Shown: positions 1 to 17,644, counted from the first letter of the stretch. The stretch: 64,000 nucleotides of DNA from Mesostigma viride (GCA_009746045.1 RPFO01000164.1:2745606-2809605); one strand, 5' to 3'. The notes: generated from the sequence alone by a model not told the origin. A program made the numbers and translations.

Positions 1-387
1 CGCACGCCCGAGTGGATCGCAAGGATGCCTGGGGCAAGGGTGCAAGAGGGGGCCGACACGGGGGGGGGGGGGGGGGGAGGACGTAAGATCCTTGGGGGGA
101 GACGGGGGGGGGGGGAGGGCAAGGAGGGCACGGGGGGGGGGGGACATTCTATACTTGCAACAATACTTTATGAACAATTATTGATACTACAGGCACGCGG
201 CCCATACATAAATTACCACCGCCACGCGGTGATGGATAAGTGCGGTGATGAGCAGTGATGAGTGGGCTTCGAAATCCAAAAATTGGCCTCGACAAAGGAA
301 AGCACTGCAAGAAACTCACTTCAGGGCAACCATTCCACTTCTTGTCTCACTACGGGGTAACGGGGCACCTGGCATTGGGCCACTTAC
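1..387. other. Left edge: G-rich low-complexity DNA, no exon recognised
   Basis: Long G runs lie at about 60-76, 103-114 and 132-142. The rest should be an intron of the minus-strand TRAPPC8 gene, because exon 4 of that gene ends at 388 with a good GTAAGT donor. I could not recognise the next exon before the window edge. Confidence 0.5.
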
Positions 388-3300
388 ATGCCACCGGGTG
401 GTCCAACGTCTCGTGGTCGGAGAATGCCAGCGTGCGCCAGAACTCCTTGCAGTATTTTTGGAACCAAGGCGCTGGTCCGTTCCGCGCGACTGCAAGTACA
501 CAGGACATGGGCAGATAGACATGTGGGCATGAGTGTGGGCACGCATGTGGCCATGAGTGTGGGCACGCATGTGGGCATGAGTGTGGGCATGAGTGTGGGC
601 ATGCGCTCAGGAGAAGGAAATGACGACAATATAAAACACGTCATGCCCACAAACATGGGCGTGCAGGTGCGCTGGGTCTGCAGCAAGCAAGCGCCAGCTG
701 CAACAAAATGAATGTGTGTGGCTGTAGTTGTCACGAGACAATACTGACACAGCAATCATGAGCACTCTACAACACATGGCAATGATGAGCACTCTACAAC
801 ACACGGCAATCATGAGGACTCTACAAGCGAATTCCAGGCACAAGTGAATAAGTGGGGCGGAAGGCAGAGATGATGCTGGGACCACTTGTGTTGAGGACGG
901 GTGCTTAACAAGGGGGGACAAAAGCGGCTCACATTTTGCCATGTAGTCGATGTCGGACGGGTCATGGCCCTGAAGCTCATTGCTGGCATCCGCGCTGAAG
1001 CTGTTCACGACCTCTGTGAGGTATTCTTCCGAGACCTGCCATGTTTGAGAGAGGGGCAACAAAACCATGGGCAAAGTGAGCGTAATCATGTATCATGGTA
1101 GTTGCGGAAACTCTACTACTTGATAAACGTACACGGTAGTGAAGGAGTCGCACAAAAATAACACCCTACAAGAGAAGGAACGCACAGTTTACAAAAGCCC
1201 TTGTCGGCATTCATGGAACATGAAGCAGCCATACCCTGTCAGGTTTCTGGCCAATTCCCCGCAGCATCCCGCGATGTATCCAAACATGGCTAAATGCTTT
1301 AAGGAAGAATACTCTCACCACACAGGGAAGGGCACCCCGCCAAGTCGTGAGCACACGAACGATTTACTCTAGACTGAGGTAGCCGGGGAGGAAAACGAAA
1401 TATTAATGCGAATAGGGCAATGCTGAGAACAGAAGCAGATAGGGAAATGCTAAACCTGCCGTTCGTAACCCTCTGTCAGACCATCTCTCACCCAAACCCC
1501 AGGCCAACAGTGCCCTGGACACAGCCAGCCCTACACCCCAGCCCCTTGCAGAACTGTCAGCCATGACCTCTATTTCTTGCCGCGACAAAACATCCTCCTT
1601 GGTTGAAAAGTGCCGTACCTTCATCCTAGTGCATAGTTTGAAATATCAGAAACCAATATACCGATCTGGTACACCAACACGCCGCATCCCGGCTATACAT
1701 GCCACCCGCAGCCAGCCACAAAGTCACACACAGCGCACTGGCCTCCCGATGCTTACTTGTCAGTGGTTTGTGCGCCAGCAAGTGCAGAAAAGCTGCCCCT
1801 AAACACAACCCCGTTTCAAGTACAGGTTGGCCTGGCGCATGAACTTGGCTGGCCAAACTGTGATATGTTGCCACTGCATGGATGGCCAGCAGACAGACAA
1901 AATCTATTCCCACCAACCTCGTTGGGGTACTGGTGGACCTCTGAGTTGCTGTAGATGGCCAGGCTGAAGTCATTGAGTCGCAGCTGGTAGTCGCTACACG
2001 TCCGCACCGGGACTGCAGAGTGGGCAGGGAGGATGGACCACAAAACGGACGTAAAAGGGTGGCAATCATGTACGAAAATCGAAATTAGTTCAACGGTTCC
2101 ATGCCTTTTCTGTACATAGGACCATGGCACTGGGATTGAAGACCACCCACGCACTAGCCCTGTTTTACAAGGCTTCTTTTCTGCGAAAAAGGACACTCCT
2201 TGCATAATATACTTATAGCACGGAAAATACCACACCATAAATATAGCAAATGCTGCTTTCCCTCATGTGACCACCTCATGCAGCATGCAGCATTTCCAAT
2301 ATTTTACCTTACCCGGCAGCATCTTGTTTCAGTTGGCACCCAGAACACAGCAGATACCCTGCCAAAGCACCAGCAGCTATGAATATGCTACGCAACAGAA
2401 CCACAGGAGGGGAGGGCCAGGTGCCCAAGGCGAGTAGGAAGAAAACTCATACATAAGACACCATGATGGCAAGAAAAACTTGATAGAAACGTGGTGCACT
2501 CAATAAACCCTCGGCAAGTAACCCCCGCGCAAAGACTCCTAAATTTGCCCACTTTTAAGTCATGCCTCTTACCAACAAAACTTGGAAGACGGTCTCTACC
2601 TCTAGCATCTTTTAATGGATGGGGGGGGGAGGGAAGCAACTGGGTGACCAGGATATGGCAATCGGCAGCCTATAGGTTGGCGCTTTTCCATGCCGTGCAA
2701 GAGAGAGCCGGGTTCAGGGTTAAGGATGAAGAGGACAGGGCAGGGACTGGGATGGGGAATGACAAGGGGATCTATCTTGGGGACGATGCCTGGGGCTACC
2801 GCTGCGCAAGGCAAAAAATATAAGGTCGTGCTTTGCAGCCAGCACAAGGAATACATCGTCCGCTTCCCAGTGTGTATGGTGATCCGTGGAATATATAATC
2901 ACTCAAACGATCTGAATCTGCCAATGTAATCTGCCAACCACTGTTGCAGGTCTGCAACATCAACAGCATCCTAGTTTCATGTAATGTACGTCGATATGCA
3001 CACTTCTATTGTGCCAACATCATACCTGTCCCCTGAGATAATGAAACATAGATACAGGCATTACACAACAAAAATGGTGCCAGGAGATAGCTCCCCAAAG
3101 CACAAAAATCCACGTGAGAAAAGTTGTACAGGTGGCATGCCTTTCTGAATTCTTCAGGAAGCAATCAATAGAAAGAACATGATACTCTTTGTTCAGTGCC
3201 CAACGAATGCCATGACAGGCGGCTGGTGTTTTAGAAGCTTTAAGGCTGCCAGGGATGCATTTTTGTAAGAATCGTTGACGCTAAACCCGATTGGTCAAGG

Positions 3301-3701
3301 TTATCTGTGACCGACTAAAAATGTTTCAAAAAAGAGTTAAACCGCGCAGGAGTACCAAAGACTACCTCGCACACGCCACAAAGTAAACTCTTTCTGGATT
3401 TACACGTTGTAATGACGGGAAATGCTATGTATCATGATAAAAAAACACGTTCGACATCTGCCGTGCAGTTTAGCTATCTGACATGCAGATAAAAGGACAA
3501 CGTCGGCCTGTTTACTGCAAAAGGCTAGAGACAAAATTATCCACACGAACCATTGATGTTCTTCTGCTGATAGTACGGGCGGAGGATGTCGACGAAAGTA
3601 AGGCCACTCTTCTGGCATATAATTTCAACGTCCGGGGAGGCAATGACCATTACTGCGGGCGCATAGCGCTGCCGCACGCTATCCTCAAAACTCGAGGCCA
3701 T
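388..3701 (-). CDS. TRAPPC8: TRAPPC8/Trs85-like TRAPP III subunit, 5' part (four exons), runs off left edge
   Basis: This is the N-terminal part of the TRAPP III-specific subunit TRAPPC8 (yeast Trs85), which helps activate a Rab GTPase in ER-Golgi transport and autophagy. I assembled it by hand from exons 3551-3701, 1918-2012, 933-1035 and 388-489, read right to left. All have GT-AG borders and compatible phases (1, 0, 1, 1), and together they give about 150 residues. The start ATG at 3701 opens MASSFEDSVRQRYAPAVMVI. Family landmarks follow: a VPVRTCSD segment, then NSEVHQYPNE, then PWFQKYCKEFWRTLAFSDHE leading to DHPVAC. The last stretch closely resembles plant and animal TRAPPC8 as I remember them. 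The exons are too short to stand out as open reading frames. The gene is head-to-head with the GDP-fucose synthase gene. No later exon is visible, so the C-terminal bulk lies outside the window. Confidence 0.87.
518..604. repeat. Minisatellite, 12-bp GTGGGCATGAGT-like unit
   Basis: About seven units of GTGGGCATGAGT or GTGGGCACGCAT in alternating order sit in the TRAPPC8 intron just upstream (in gene sense) of exon 4. Confidence 0.8.
748..828. repeat. Three tandem copies of a ~30-bp unit
   Basis: The unit GGCAATCATGAGCACTCTAC recurs three times with small changes in a TRAPPC8 intron. Confidence 0.75.
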
Positions 3702-4536
3702 TGCAGAATATGTAGTTCCCGGCCTTTCCCAGAGGTATATCGCGGTCTGCTAATCTATAATATCCCCTGCCGCAGCAGCAGGTAAGCCCCCATACACGTT
3801 CACATTCTCATGTACACCCCCCCTTGCTTGCATGGCCCTTCACAAGGTGCTCTGGCCGTAATTTCCAGCGTGTCTCCCCCCTCATCTGCACCATGCACGT
3901 TTCTAGCGCAGCTAAATCGCCAATGCACGGCACCGCGTCCGCAACATACGACGGGCGCTGTATTCATCTCCCACCCCTCTTGAGAGCGCCCATGCTCGCT
4001 CTCTGTTCGGCTCCTGAGTTTAACTTTCCTCCCATGCCAACCGGGGTGCAAGGCATTTCACGCGACGCGCACCAGTCGCCCGTCACCACAAGCAAGCAAG
4101 CGTGGTATGTGCACATTGCACAACTTCCCACTGCTTTCCGAACGAGGGTCCCAATCATACGGCTTATGTCCAGGTGTCGCCATCCCACGCAGTTGGATCT
4201 AAACCATGTCGTAAGATCATCTTACCCGATTCTCGGAGCATTCTCGTTTCTTGTGCACTGTGTGTGCAATGGAAACAGGCAACATGAAACGCACATCGAT
4301 CATGCGAGGAAGTGTTCTGAAGGGTATCGCGCCCAAGTTCTTTGCTGACAGGGCGATGTTGTAAGAAGGGCAGTTTACTCCTGGTTTACTCCGATAACGA
4401 CAGTGTTGTTTACGTGCTGCTGGTGGGCCAGTCTTACCGGTCACTGTCCTCGTCTCCGTGCACGTTTGTTGTAAGTCGTGGCAGTCTGCCTGCGGCAGAA
4501 AGTCACCGGAAGTCGAGTGAACGACCTCAGATCACC
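3702..4536. promoter_or_regulatory. Divergent intergenic region between TRAPPC8 and GDP-fucose synthase
   Basis: The two start codons face away from each other across 835 bp, so both core promoters and 5' UTRs must lie here. I see no convincing TATA box and no recognised retrotransposon debris. Short open frames in this region have no recognisable similarity and look like chance. Confidence 0.55.
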
Positions 4537-7011
<2,475 letters not shown>

Positions 7012-7031
7012 GGTCATCCCGCCAGGTCTAT

Positions 7032-7193
7032 CAAGGAGACAACCAGCGCAGGCCAGAAATCGGGAGAATCCGGACCATGGTAGCTCAAGCCTGCCGTTAT
7101 CTTTTCCGCGTTTTCGAGTTGTTCAGGATGATGAATATGAATGGAGATGGAAATGTGTAGCATTGTGCATTGAAATTATGGCTGGCTTCTATG
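7032..7193 (+). mobile_element. SINE-like dispersed repeat, copy 1 (in GFUS 3' UTR)
   Basis: It begins CAAGGAGACAACCAGCGCAG and is about 160 bp long. A near-identical copy lies at 8177-8338, with shorter or diverged copies at 11115-11165, 42081-42150, 46281-46487 and 46983-47013. No coding capacity is seen. The constant 5' start and the TSD at one copy indicate a retroposed element. Confidence 0.7.
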
Positions 7194-8176
7194 TTGGGAC
7201 AGACACTTCATAATAATGTGATAACGACGGCATCGACAGCCGTTGGTTTGTCAGATAGCGATCGTTTTCTATTCTGGGAAGTGTAACAAGCAAAAGTGAT
7301 TTTGTTGTTACATCCTTTGTTTTGTGAATGTTTGGCTTTTATTCGAGGACTTTTGGATCAGTATTGAGAAAGTTATGAGATTTTTTAAGACGGTGGTACT
7401 TGGAGCTTGTACTTTATCAACCGACTGTTAGAAGCCCTCATTGGTCGTGGCCTGATCCACGTGGGGTTATAGTTTGTTGGTCGGTACTACCAAGTCTTAA
7501 ATGCTCCTTTGGGACTTCAGTGCTTACTACAGATTTAGGATCTCATGTATAGATTTTGCCACGCTGTTTGTGGTGTTGTTCTGTTTCGTGTGACTAGGAT
7601 GGATACAAAGATCTTGTTTAGAATTCCATGATTCTGATTGGTTCTTTTCTGGCTAAGGTTCTGGCTAAGGTTGAGGCATGCTCGACAAGCGCGTCGATAT
7701 CAAGGATGTGGGGTCGCCATTGTTGACACGTTGGTTTTGATCCATCATGGTATAATAAAGCTTGTCTTTGTTGTCCATTCATAAGAGCCCTTTGATACTA
7801 GACTACCTTCAGTTCCACAGAGGTCATCTAGGCACAAGCTTGTCGTTGTGTCTACAATTAATTAATTCCCTAAATCACGTGCTGTAGAGTCTCCATCTAA
7901 ACGTTGCTCGGATACTTGAAGATCTGTGACTCAAGAAAGCAACCCAGGTAAAAGATCTTTCATATTTAGACTATGGATGATGCTGATGATCATTTTTAGT
8001 CGTTACAGGAAGAGTGATCAATGAATGTTCAACATGGCTTGGGCCGGGTGCTCAATCTCGGACTCCTGAGTTGTCCATTGTCATTAACCCGTGAATTAAG
8101 TGAATTGATTATCGCGTAGACTGCGTCACGTCCGCAGGTACTAATATAAAGGAACGTACTTTCATGCAACCCATAT
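7194..8176. other. AT-rich gap with no recognised gene
   Basis: This is downstream of GFUS. I see no exon, RNA gene or LINE motif here, only AT-rich unique-looking sequence. Confidence 0.5.
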
Positions 8177-8338
8177 CAAGGAGACAACCAGCGCAGGCCA
8201 GAAATCGGGAGAATCCGGACCATGGTAGCTCGAGCCTGCCGTTATCTTGTCCGCGTGTTCGAGTCAATCGTTCAGGATGATGAAGATGAGTGGTAATGGA
8301 AATGTGTAACCTTGTGCATTGAAATTATGCCTGGCTTA
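8177..8338 (+). mobile_element. SINE-like dispersed repeat, copy 2 (best copy)
   Basis: It has the same start and body as copy 1. Two short motifs resemble an internal RNA polymerase III promoter: TAGCTCGAGCC at 8226-8236 (A-box-like) and GTTCGAGTC at 8257-8265 (B-box-like), at tRNA-like spacing. The tRNA origin is an inference; the dispersed repeat itself is directly seen. Confidence 0.7.
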
Positions 8339-8487
8339 TACGCGTGTAGAGCGACTAGATGACCTAGACGATGGGGCCGGAAACAGCTTGCTTGATCAGG
8401 GCGTGTGTTTCGAGCCTAACTGGCCGGGAGTGTCTAGTGGTGAGCACCATTGCTGCGATCGCATTTAATATGTTAAAAACGTATTAA

Positions 8488-8920
8488 ATGCTGTACAAAT
8501 ACAAAGGTTCCCCTGACGACCCCGCCAACTACCGAGGAGTCTGCATCCAGAGCGCCGCACTCAAGTTGTTCATGCGCATTCATGATCCTCAACCGCGCCT
8601 TCGTTCTGCTCTCGGCCATCACCTAGGGGAAAGTCAAATGGGCTTTCGTCCTGGGCGCAACACCGTCATGCCCATCTTCGTCGCGCGCCGCCTCTTCGAG
8701 GAAATGGCTCTCCTGCAACCTGGTGAGTTTCCCGCCATCCTGATCTTCGTCGACTTCATCAAGGCCTTTGATTCTGTTGTCTGGGCCGCTCTATGGGCTG
8801 TCCTTGCTCGCGCTCGCGTTCCCACTCCCCTGATTACCGTCATCCGCACGCTGTATGAGGAGTCGACCACTTCGCGGTGCGCACTCAACACGGCCGCTTT
8901 ACCCCGCCATGTCCACTGCA
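8488..8920 (+). mobile_element. LINE-X, 5'-truncated reverse transcriptase, part 1 (split by LINE-Y)
   Basis: The open frame from 8488 carries non-LTR reverse transcriptase motifs: YKGSPDDPANYRGVCIQS, MGFRPGRNTV, and the catalytic A-motif FVDFIKAFDSV near 8746-8778. The frame continues in phase at 10377: ...FTPPCPL at the left break joins QTGIWQGCVLSPYLF at the right. The break carries the 12-bp direct repeat ATGTCCACTGCA (8909-8920 and 10365-10376). The 5' part of the element (ORF1 and endonuclease) is missing. Confidence 0.88.
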
Positions 8921-10364
8921 CCCCCGCCATGTCCACTGGTGGAGGAACTGCAACGCCTTCAGCCTGGTGAGTCCGGCCCTTTGCACCTTGTGCTGGTGGA
9001 CTTCATCAAAGCCTTCGATTCGGTTTTCTGGCCTGCGCTTTGGGACATCCTCGAGTTGTTCCGGATCCCCCGCCCCCTGATTGCTGTCATCCGCAACCTG
9101 TATGAAGGGTCCATGCACCACTTCGGTGCGCACTTCTTACGGGACCACGCCCCCATGCCCTTTACAGAAGGGTGTGTGGCAGGGCTGCGTGCTGTCGCCC
9201 TACCTGTTCATTATTGTGGTCGAATACGTAATGATTCAGGCGCGCAAGCGATTTGCCCGCATCGTGGGTAGGGAACCAGGGGTGCAGGTTGCTAACAAAT
9301 TCTGGCATGGTGGTGCGGACACGGAGATTCGGCTGGCAGACATCATCTACGCAGACGACACCACCCTCTTCGAGGACACTGAGCACGTGCAGACATGGCT
9401 TGACTGCCTGGCTATCGAGGCCCGTGCAGTGGGGCTTGAGGTCAGCAAGAAGACAGAGGCCCTGGCGGTTGGGCTCACCAACTCACCGCCGCCCCTCTAT
9501 CTCCTCGACGGCTCTCGAGTCCTGTATCGGGACCGCGTCAAGCTGCTGGGCAGCCTGCTCCCCAGCTGCGAGGTTGATGTGGACCATCGCATCTCCCTCG
9601 CCTGGCACGCTTTACGCCAGTACCGGGCCCTGTGGCGCAAGCCCCTGGGCAAGATCGAGAAACAGGACCTGTTCAAGGTCCTCGTCCTTCCTGTTCTCAC
9701 GTATGGGGCCGAGACGTGGACCCTCACCGCCGACCTGGCCCGCAAGCTGGACGGCGCGGTCACCAACATGCTGCGTTCCATTTTCAGAGTAGGATATGCT
9801 GCTCATGTCCGTAATGAGGACCTGTACCAGGGCATGCCCTATATCACCAGCACCATTAAGCAGCGACGCCTGCAGCTAGTAGGGCACCTAGCTCGCACCA
9901 ACCAGGTAGGCACCTCACGTGGCCCCCCCGCAGGACTGCGACCAGCCCAGCCTGGCCGGCACCTCCTGACGTGGGCCGAGCCCAGTGACGTTAGACGCCG
10001 CAAGGCCCGTGCACCTTCAAAGAACAGCTAGTAGAGGACATGGGGGGCCTAGGCCTCTCCGTGATTTGGAAGAAGATGATGGACAAGGCCAAGTGGGCCC
10101 AGGTCATAGAGGACAACGAGCCCCCCCCAGTGGGGAAGCGCCCGCGTGTGCAATCCCGTGGGAGGCACGCCATACAGCTCCCCTAGGGCAGCGTGCGGCT
10201 GTCTAGATAGATGTTGTAGTTAGAATGCTGTTAGATAGATGTAGTATGTAGCTGATGTAGATAGATTAGACCGGTAGGACTGTTTGCACCCATCCATCCA
10301 TCCATCGGGGTTAATGCTCCGTGACTCCCCAACGGGAGCACGAGTCTAATTAATTGATTAATTA
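8921..10364 (+). mobile_element. LINE-Y (family A), 5'-truncated LINE inserted into LINE-X
   Basis: A 1444-bp insertion flanked by ATGTCCACTGCA repeats. It contains reverse transcriptase A-motif LVDFIKAFDSV near 8996, B-motif GVWQGCVLSPYLF near 9170 and catalytic YADD at 9348-9359, followed by LTYGAETWTL and the LVGHLARTNQV region. One frameshift near 9115 separates the A and B motifs, so it is a pseudogene. The 3' UTR has GATAGATGTAG repeats, four ATCC units, a stem-loop (GTGCTCC...GGAGCAC) and a TTAA-type tail ending at 10364. It is truncated at the 5' end, as target-primed reverse transcription often leaves LINEs. Confidence 0.9.
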
Positions 10365-10376
10365 ATGTCCACTGCA

Positions 10377-11690
10377 GACCGGCATCTGGCAGGGTTGCGT
10401 CCTGTCGCCGTACCTGTTTATTATTGTAGTGGATTACGTTCATGCGCCAGGCACGTGCTCGCTTTGCTAGCATTGCAGGCCGTGCCCCTGGTCTAGCGAT
10501 CATGAACGTTCGAGCTTGGGGAAGGGGGGCCGACTAACAAGCAGAATTTACTAGCTGACGTGCCTCATTTATGCAGACGACATTGCACGCTCATCGAGAA
10601 GCCGGAGTCTGCCCAACTTTGGCTGGACTACCTGGCGCTCGAGGCTCGGGCGGTTGGTCTAGAAATCAGCCCAAAACGGAGGCCCTGGCCCTCGGCATGG
10701 CATGCAGGGCCCCCACCCACACTCCGCCTCTTAGACGACACCGAGGTCAACTACCCTACCTCAGGCCGCTTCAAGCTGCTCGGCAGTTGGCTTCCCGACT
10801 GCAAGGACGACCTGACGACACGGATCGGCATGGCGTGGGCACAACTCCATATGACCACCGCCGCTGGTGGAGCAACCCCGCCCTACCCCGGATCGTCAAG
10901 CGTGACCTCTTCAAGGTCGTCATCCTGACGATCAGGACTGACCTATGGCGCCGAGACCTGGACACTGACGCAGGAGCTGGAGCAACGACTCGACGGCAAC
11001 GTCACCAAGATGCTGCGCAAGGCCCTTAACATCCCCTTTGGTTTGCACATTAGTATTGATCGAGGATTTGTACGCTGATTTGCCCTATGTTTCCCACGTA
11101 TACATTCTTAGGCAGGCTCGAGCTACCATGGTCCGGATTTCTGGCCTGCGCTGGTTGTCTCCTTGACATTCTTAGGCACAGGCGCCTGGGCCTAGCCGGG
11201 CACCTGGCCCGCACAGATCAGGTATAGACACATCAGATAGACTAGCTGGCACCATGCAAGCCCGCCCAGCCTGGGTGATATGTCCTCACCTGGCGTGCCC
11301 CAGGCCGCGCGCGGCAGGGCCGCCACCCATGGACTTTCCGTGATAGACTCGGCATGGACATGTGCTACACTAGCTAGACGTGACGGGCTCACACCCGGGC
11401 AGCTTGTAATGTATGGAGGCAGATGGTACGCAAGGATAGATGGCAAGTAGTGATGAAGGAGACCACCCACAAGTCTGTCCAGGGGCTCCGCGTGTGACCG
11501 CGTATGGCATTCATAGCGATTCGGGCCGTGGTGCCCACAACGTACCCTGTAACTAGGACCTAGATAGCTTACCCCATCCATTCCATCCCCTCCCACTGAG
11601 GACTTAACGCTCACGTGACGCAGTCACGTGTCTATTGATTAATTAATGCTCCGTGACTCCCCGACGTGATTTAATTAATAAATTGCAGTA
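10377..11690 (+). mobile_element. LINE-X, part 2: decayed reverse transcriptase 3' part and tail
   Basis: It continues LINE-X after the insertion: QTGIWQGCVLSPYLF, then a decayed frame with LIYADD at 10570-10581 and LAGHLARTDQV near 11190. Several stops and frameshifts are present. A 51-bp SINE fragment with its own TSD interrupts it at 11115-11165. The end near 11640-11690 carries the GCTCCGTGACTCCCC motif between TTAAT-rich tails. Confidence 0.8.
11102..11178 (-). mobile_element. Short SINE fragment with 13-bp target-site duplication
   Basis: The 51 bp at 11115-11165 are the SINE family on the minus strand, starting exactly at CAAGGAGACAACC. ACATTCTTAGGCA flanks it at 11102-11114 and 11166-11178. 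Removing one repeat and the insert restores LINE-X (ILRHRRLGLAGHLA). This shows that the dispersed repeat is mobile. Confidence 0.85.
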
Positions 11691-11706
11691 GGAAGTAGCC
11701 CAGAAT

Positions 11707-11890
11707 GTATTAAAAGCCATATTCTGATTTGGCACTCCGCAAAGGTGAAAACCATTTGCGTTCAGTGCCGGTCCGCGGAAAACGCGATCTGCAAATGAAT
11801 CCGACCGGAATCGAACTGGGGACCTCTCTGTATTAAAAGCCATATGCCCCTTCTCAGGGATATGTGCTACACGTGCTCCCAACGGAGATA
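11707..11890 (-). mobile_element. tRNA-like/SINE-like segment with a perfect B box, flanked by 16-bp direct repeats
   Basis: On the minus strand, GTTCGATTCC (complement of 11807-11816) is a perfect RNA polymerase III B box inside a T-arm-like context, GGTCCCCAGTTCGATTCC. The insert is flanked by GTATTAAAAGCCATAT at 11707-11722 and 11830-11845. A LINE-B-type stem-loop (CTCCCAACGGAG) follows at about 11875-11886. I could not fold a complete tRNA, so a tRNA-derived SINE or tRNA relic is more likely than a functional tRNA. Confidence 0.5.
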
Positions 11891-12862
11891 TGTTCCAACT
11901 CGATACTCTCTACTTGAGTCTGAACTAGAACCACCAAGATTCTTGTTGAGCGTGAAAGTCCAGGACCCAGAACTAGCGAATGATGTCAGTCACACACACA
12001 ATACGGCATAGGACCATCTTGTCAATAAACTGGTGTAAGGGTGACCAGGAGAAACACAGTTTGGATATAATGCGCTGGTTGCCTCTTTGATAATTATTAA
12101 TACTGTAGGTTTCCAGCGCAACAACCACCAAAAGGACCTTAAGGGTTGGTCCCTACACGTAGATTAACTTCTGACTCAACTCAACCTGGATGTAACAGTG
12201 TGGAAATGTCAAGTTTCCCTGTTACCGGGGGGGGGGGGGGGGGGGGACGGACCAGATGGCATCCAAGGCCATCTGCCTGAGACAAAAAGCCGGACTTGTT
12301 TCCCATGTAAACAATTATGGTGGCTAATATCCTGCACGATGTAGTTTCCAGCGAGTAATAGAAATCTGGTGTGCAAGAGAAAATGGGGGGAAAAAATGCA
12401 TACGAGGGTCACATCCCCCTTTTAGTGAAAATAAATTTACACAACTGCCATGTGGCAAGTCACCACACTGACCTCATTTTAGTTCGCATACCCAAAAATA
12501 ATGGGTGTGGAGCAATTCATCCTCAGAGGGTATTCACAAGAAAATGCTCCAATATTCAACCTATATTTCTACAGTAGGCAGAGTAATTTCTCAAAGCCAG
12601 CCATATTCCATGCCAGAACGTGCTTGGACGGCGTAAGGGTTGTAGACCCTGGCACGTAGCATCCAGCTTAAACAACTTGATCTTTCACTTGCTACATCCT
12701 TTCCATCTCGATCTGTCAGGCAGTTCTGGCAGGCTCGGGTAGGTACACACCCAAGGCATGCTGGCATCCGATTTCAAGAAATGGCAGGGCATGGAGTGGG
12801 GAGATTGCCCACTGGGCGGGACCATTATGTTACAGCCGCATATTGCAGCCGTTGCCTGCGAA
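11891..12862. other. Gap without recognised gene; contains an 18-base G run
   Basis: Mostly AT-rich sequence with a G homopolymer at about 12229-12246. The right part is the presumed 3' UTR of the minus-strand FoP-like gene. No LINE motif or RNA gene is seen. Confidence 0.5.
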
Positions 12863-13462
12863 TTATACCACAGTGGATGGCGCTCCTGCAGCTGCCATGT
12901 AGGTGTCCAAATCCATGTCGAGCTCTTCGATAGTAGGAACAGTCTTCTTCTCGAAAGGTTTCTTCTCGCCATTGCCCTGGCGCCTCGCCCCGCGAGATCC
13001 CCTGGATCTCCTGCCCCTCCCGCCTGCCTGCGATGCGCCTCCAGCTGCCTTGTTCCCTCCGGCAGCGCCCGCTGGCTTCTTCTTGCCACCACTGGCTGCA
13101 GCAGTCGCTGGCACTGCTACAACTTGCCCTCCCCTCCCGCTGCGACGGCGTCGAGATCCAGAATTTTTGGAGATGCCACCACGTACCGCGAGAGAAACAC
13201 CACCCTTCGCTTGGCTGCCACGCCCTTGCCGGCCTGAACCCTGCCCAGATTTCACGGGCAATGCAGTGGGCCTGGCCTGGCCACCACCGCCCTGTCGGGG
13301 TGTGCCCGAGGCATTGGGCCTGTTTCGGGCAGGCCTTGCTTGTCCTGCGCCACGGTTTGGTGTAGAACGCGGTTGCTGCTGCGCTCCACCGGGCTTAAGT
13401 TGCTGGGATTGCCTTGAACGACCTCCGCCTGCCGCTTGATCCCTTCCCCTTCGTTTCGCCAT
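12863..13462 (-). CDS. FoP/CHTOP-type C-terminal-domain protein, probable mRNA-export factor
   Basis: A single-exon frame of 199 residues, very rich in Gly, Arg, Gln, Ala and Lys. Repeated RG/GR-type tracts should bind RNA and be methylated by protein arginine methyltransferases in related proteins. The only structured part is the C-terminus, PTIEELDMDLDTYMAAAG. This matches the LDxxLDxYM motif of the FoP (Friend of PRMT1/CHTOP, also ALYREF) C-terminal domain, which in TREX-linked adaptors contacts export machinery. No RRM precedes it, so it is closer to CHTOP/UIF-type organisation than to ALYREF. The start is ATG at 13462, giving MAKRRGRDQ. It is head-to-head with NKAP, another nuclear RNA-processing protein. 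The function is inferred from a short motif and composition, so the exact orthology is uncertain. Confidence 0.72.
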   Translation of the reverse strand: MAKRRGRDQAAGGGRSRQSQQLKPGGAQQQPRSTPNRGAGQARPARNRPNASGTPRQGGGGQARPTALPVKSGQGSGRQGRGSQAKGGVSLAVRGGISKNSGSRRRRSGRGGQVVAVPATAAASGGKKKPAGAAGGNKAAGGASQAGGRGRRSRGSRGARRQGNGEKKPFEKKTVPTIEELDMDLDTYMAAAGAPSTVV

Positions 13463-16825
<3,363 letters not shown>

Positions 16826-17640
16826 GATGCTCCTGTGGATTATACCAACACGAGCTGTGCTGCAAAGTGACCCCAAATCCTCACTGGAGTCACCATCGCA
16901 CTTGGCAGAATGAGGGAAAACATGCTTGTGAAGGAGGGAAAATTTCTGTGTCGATCAGGCAGCCAGCCAGTGGCCGGCAAGCGATGGATTCTTGTGCATG
17001 CGTCTTACAGCAGGTATCATCGTTTGCTGGCGCTTTCGGGAGGGTGATGGAGACCTTGTGCCAAGTTGTACAGGAAGGGGGACTAGTGTTGTCAGCACGC
17101 ACATCTGTCCAGGGCATTGGAGACTACTATGGGCAGATGTTGGGCCTTTGAACCGCATGTCGTTTTGCCACGTATCGATGAGATAACAATTGCAGAGATG
17201 CGATCTGGAAGATTTTCTACATATGTGGCAGTCAATTTTAATTTTTAATTTTTCATATTGTGCAAATGCATATCGTTGTCTCATTGACGTATTGTGTGCA
17301 AACGTCACAGTCACTATTGTACCCCGACTTGGTTGTCCCCAGTTTACAAATTAACAAAATTAACAAATTAACGCCGGCGGACTACCTGCGGACTGCTCGA
17401 CGCGGAGTCGCCGGGCTACAAGTTCCGTACTTTACCAAACTCAGCCTTAGAGGCCGCCCCACCAATTTTTACTTCTTTCCGTCACATGGCTTGCGTTGGG
17501 TTCATCGACGAGCATCGACGCTCATCGACGGTGCAATCTGACGGCGGAGAATAAGTTCGCCACAGCATAGCGCGACGCAAGGGCTAAGATCCGACAACGT
17601 GACATGCAAAGCTTTATACCGCATCGCTAACCGGAAATTC
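16826..17640. other. NKAP 3' flank, no further gene recognised
   Basis: The presumed NKAP 3' UTR lies here, followed by sequence without exons that I can identify. Confidence 0.45.
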
Positions 17641-17644
17641 CGTC

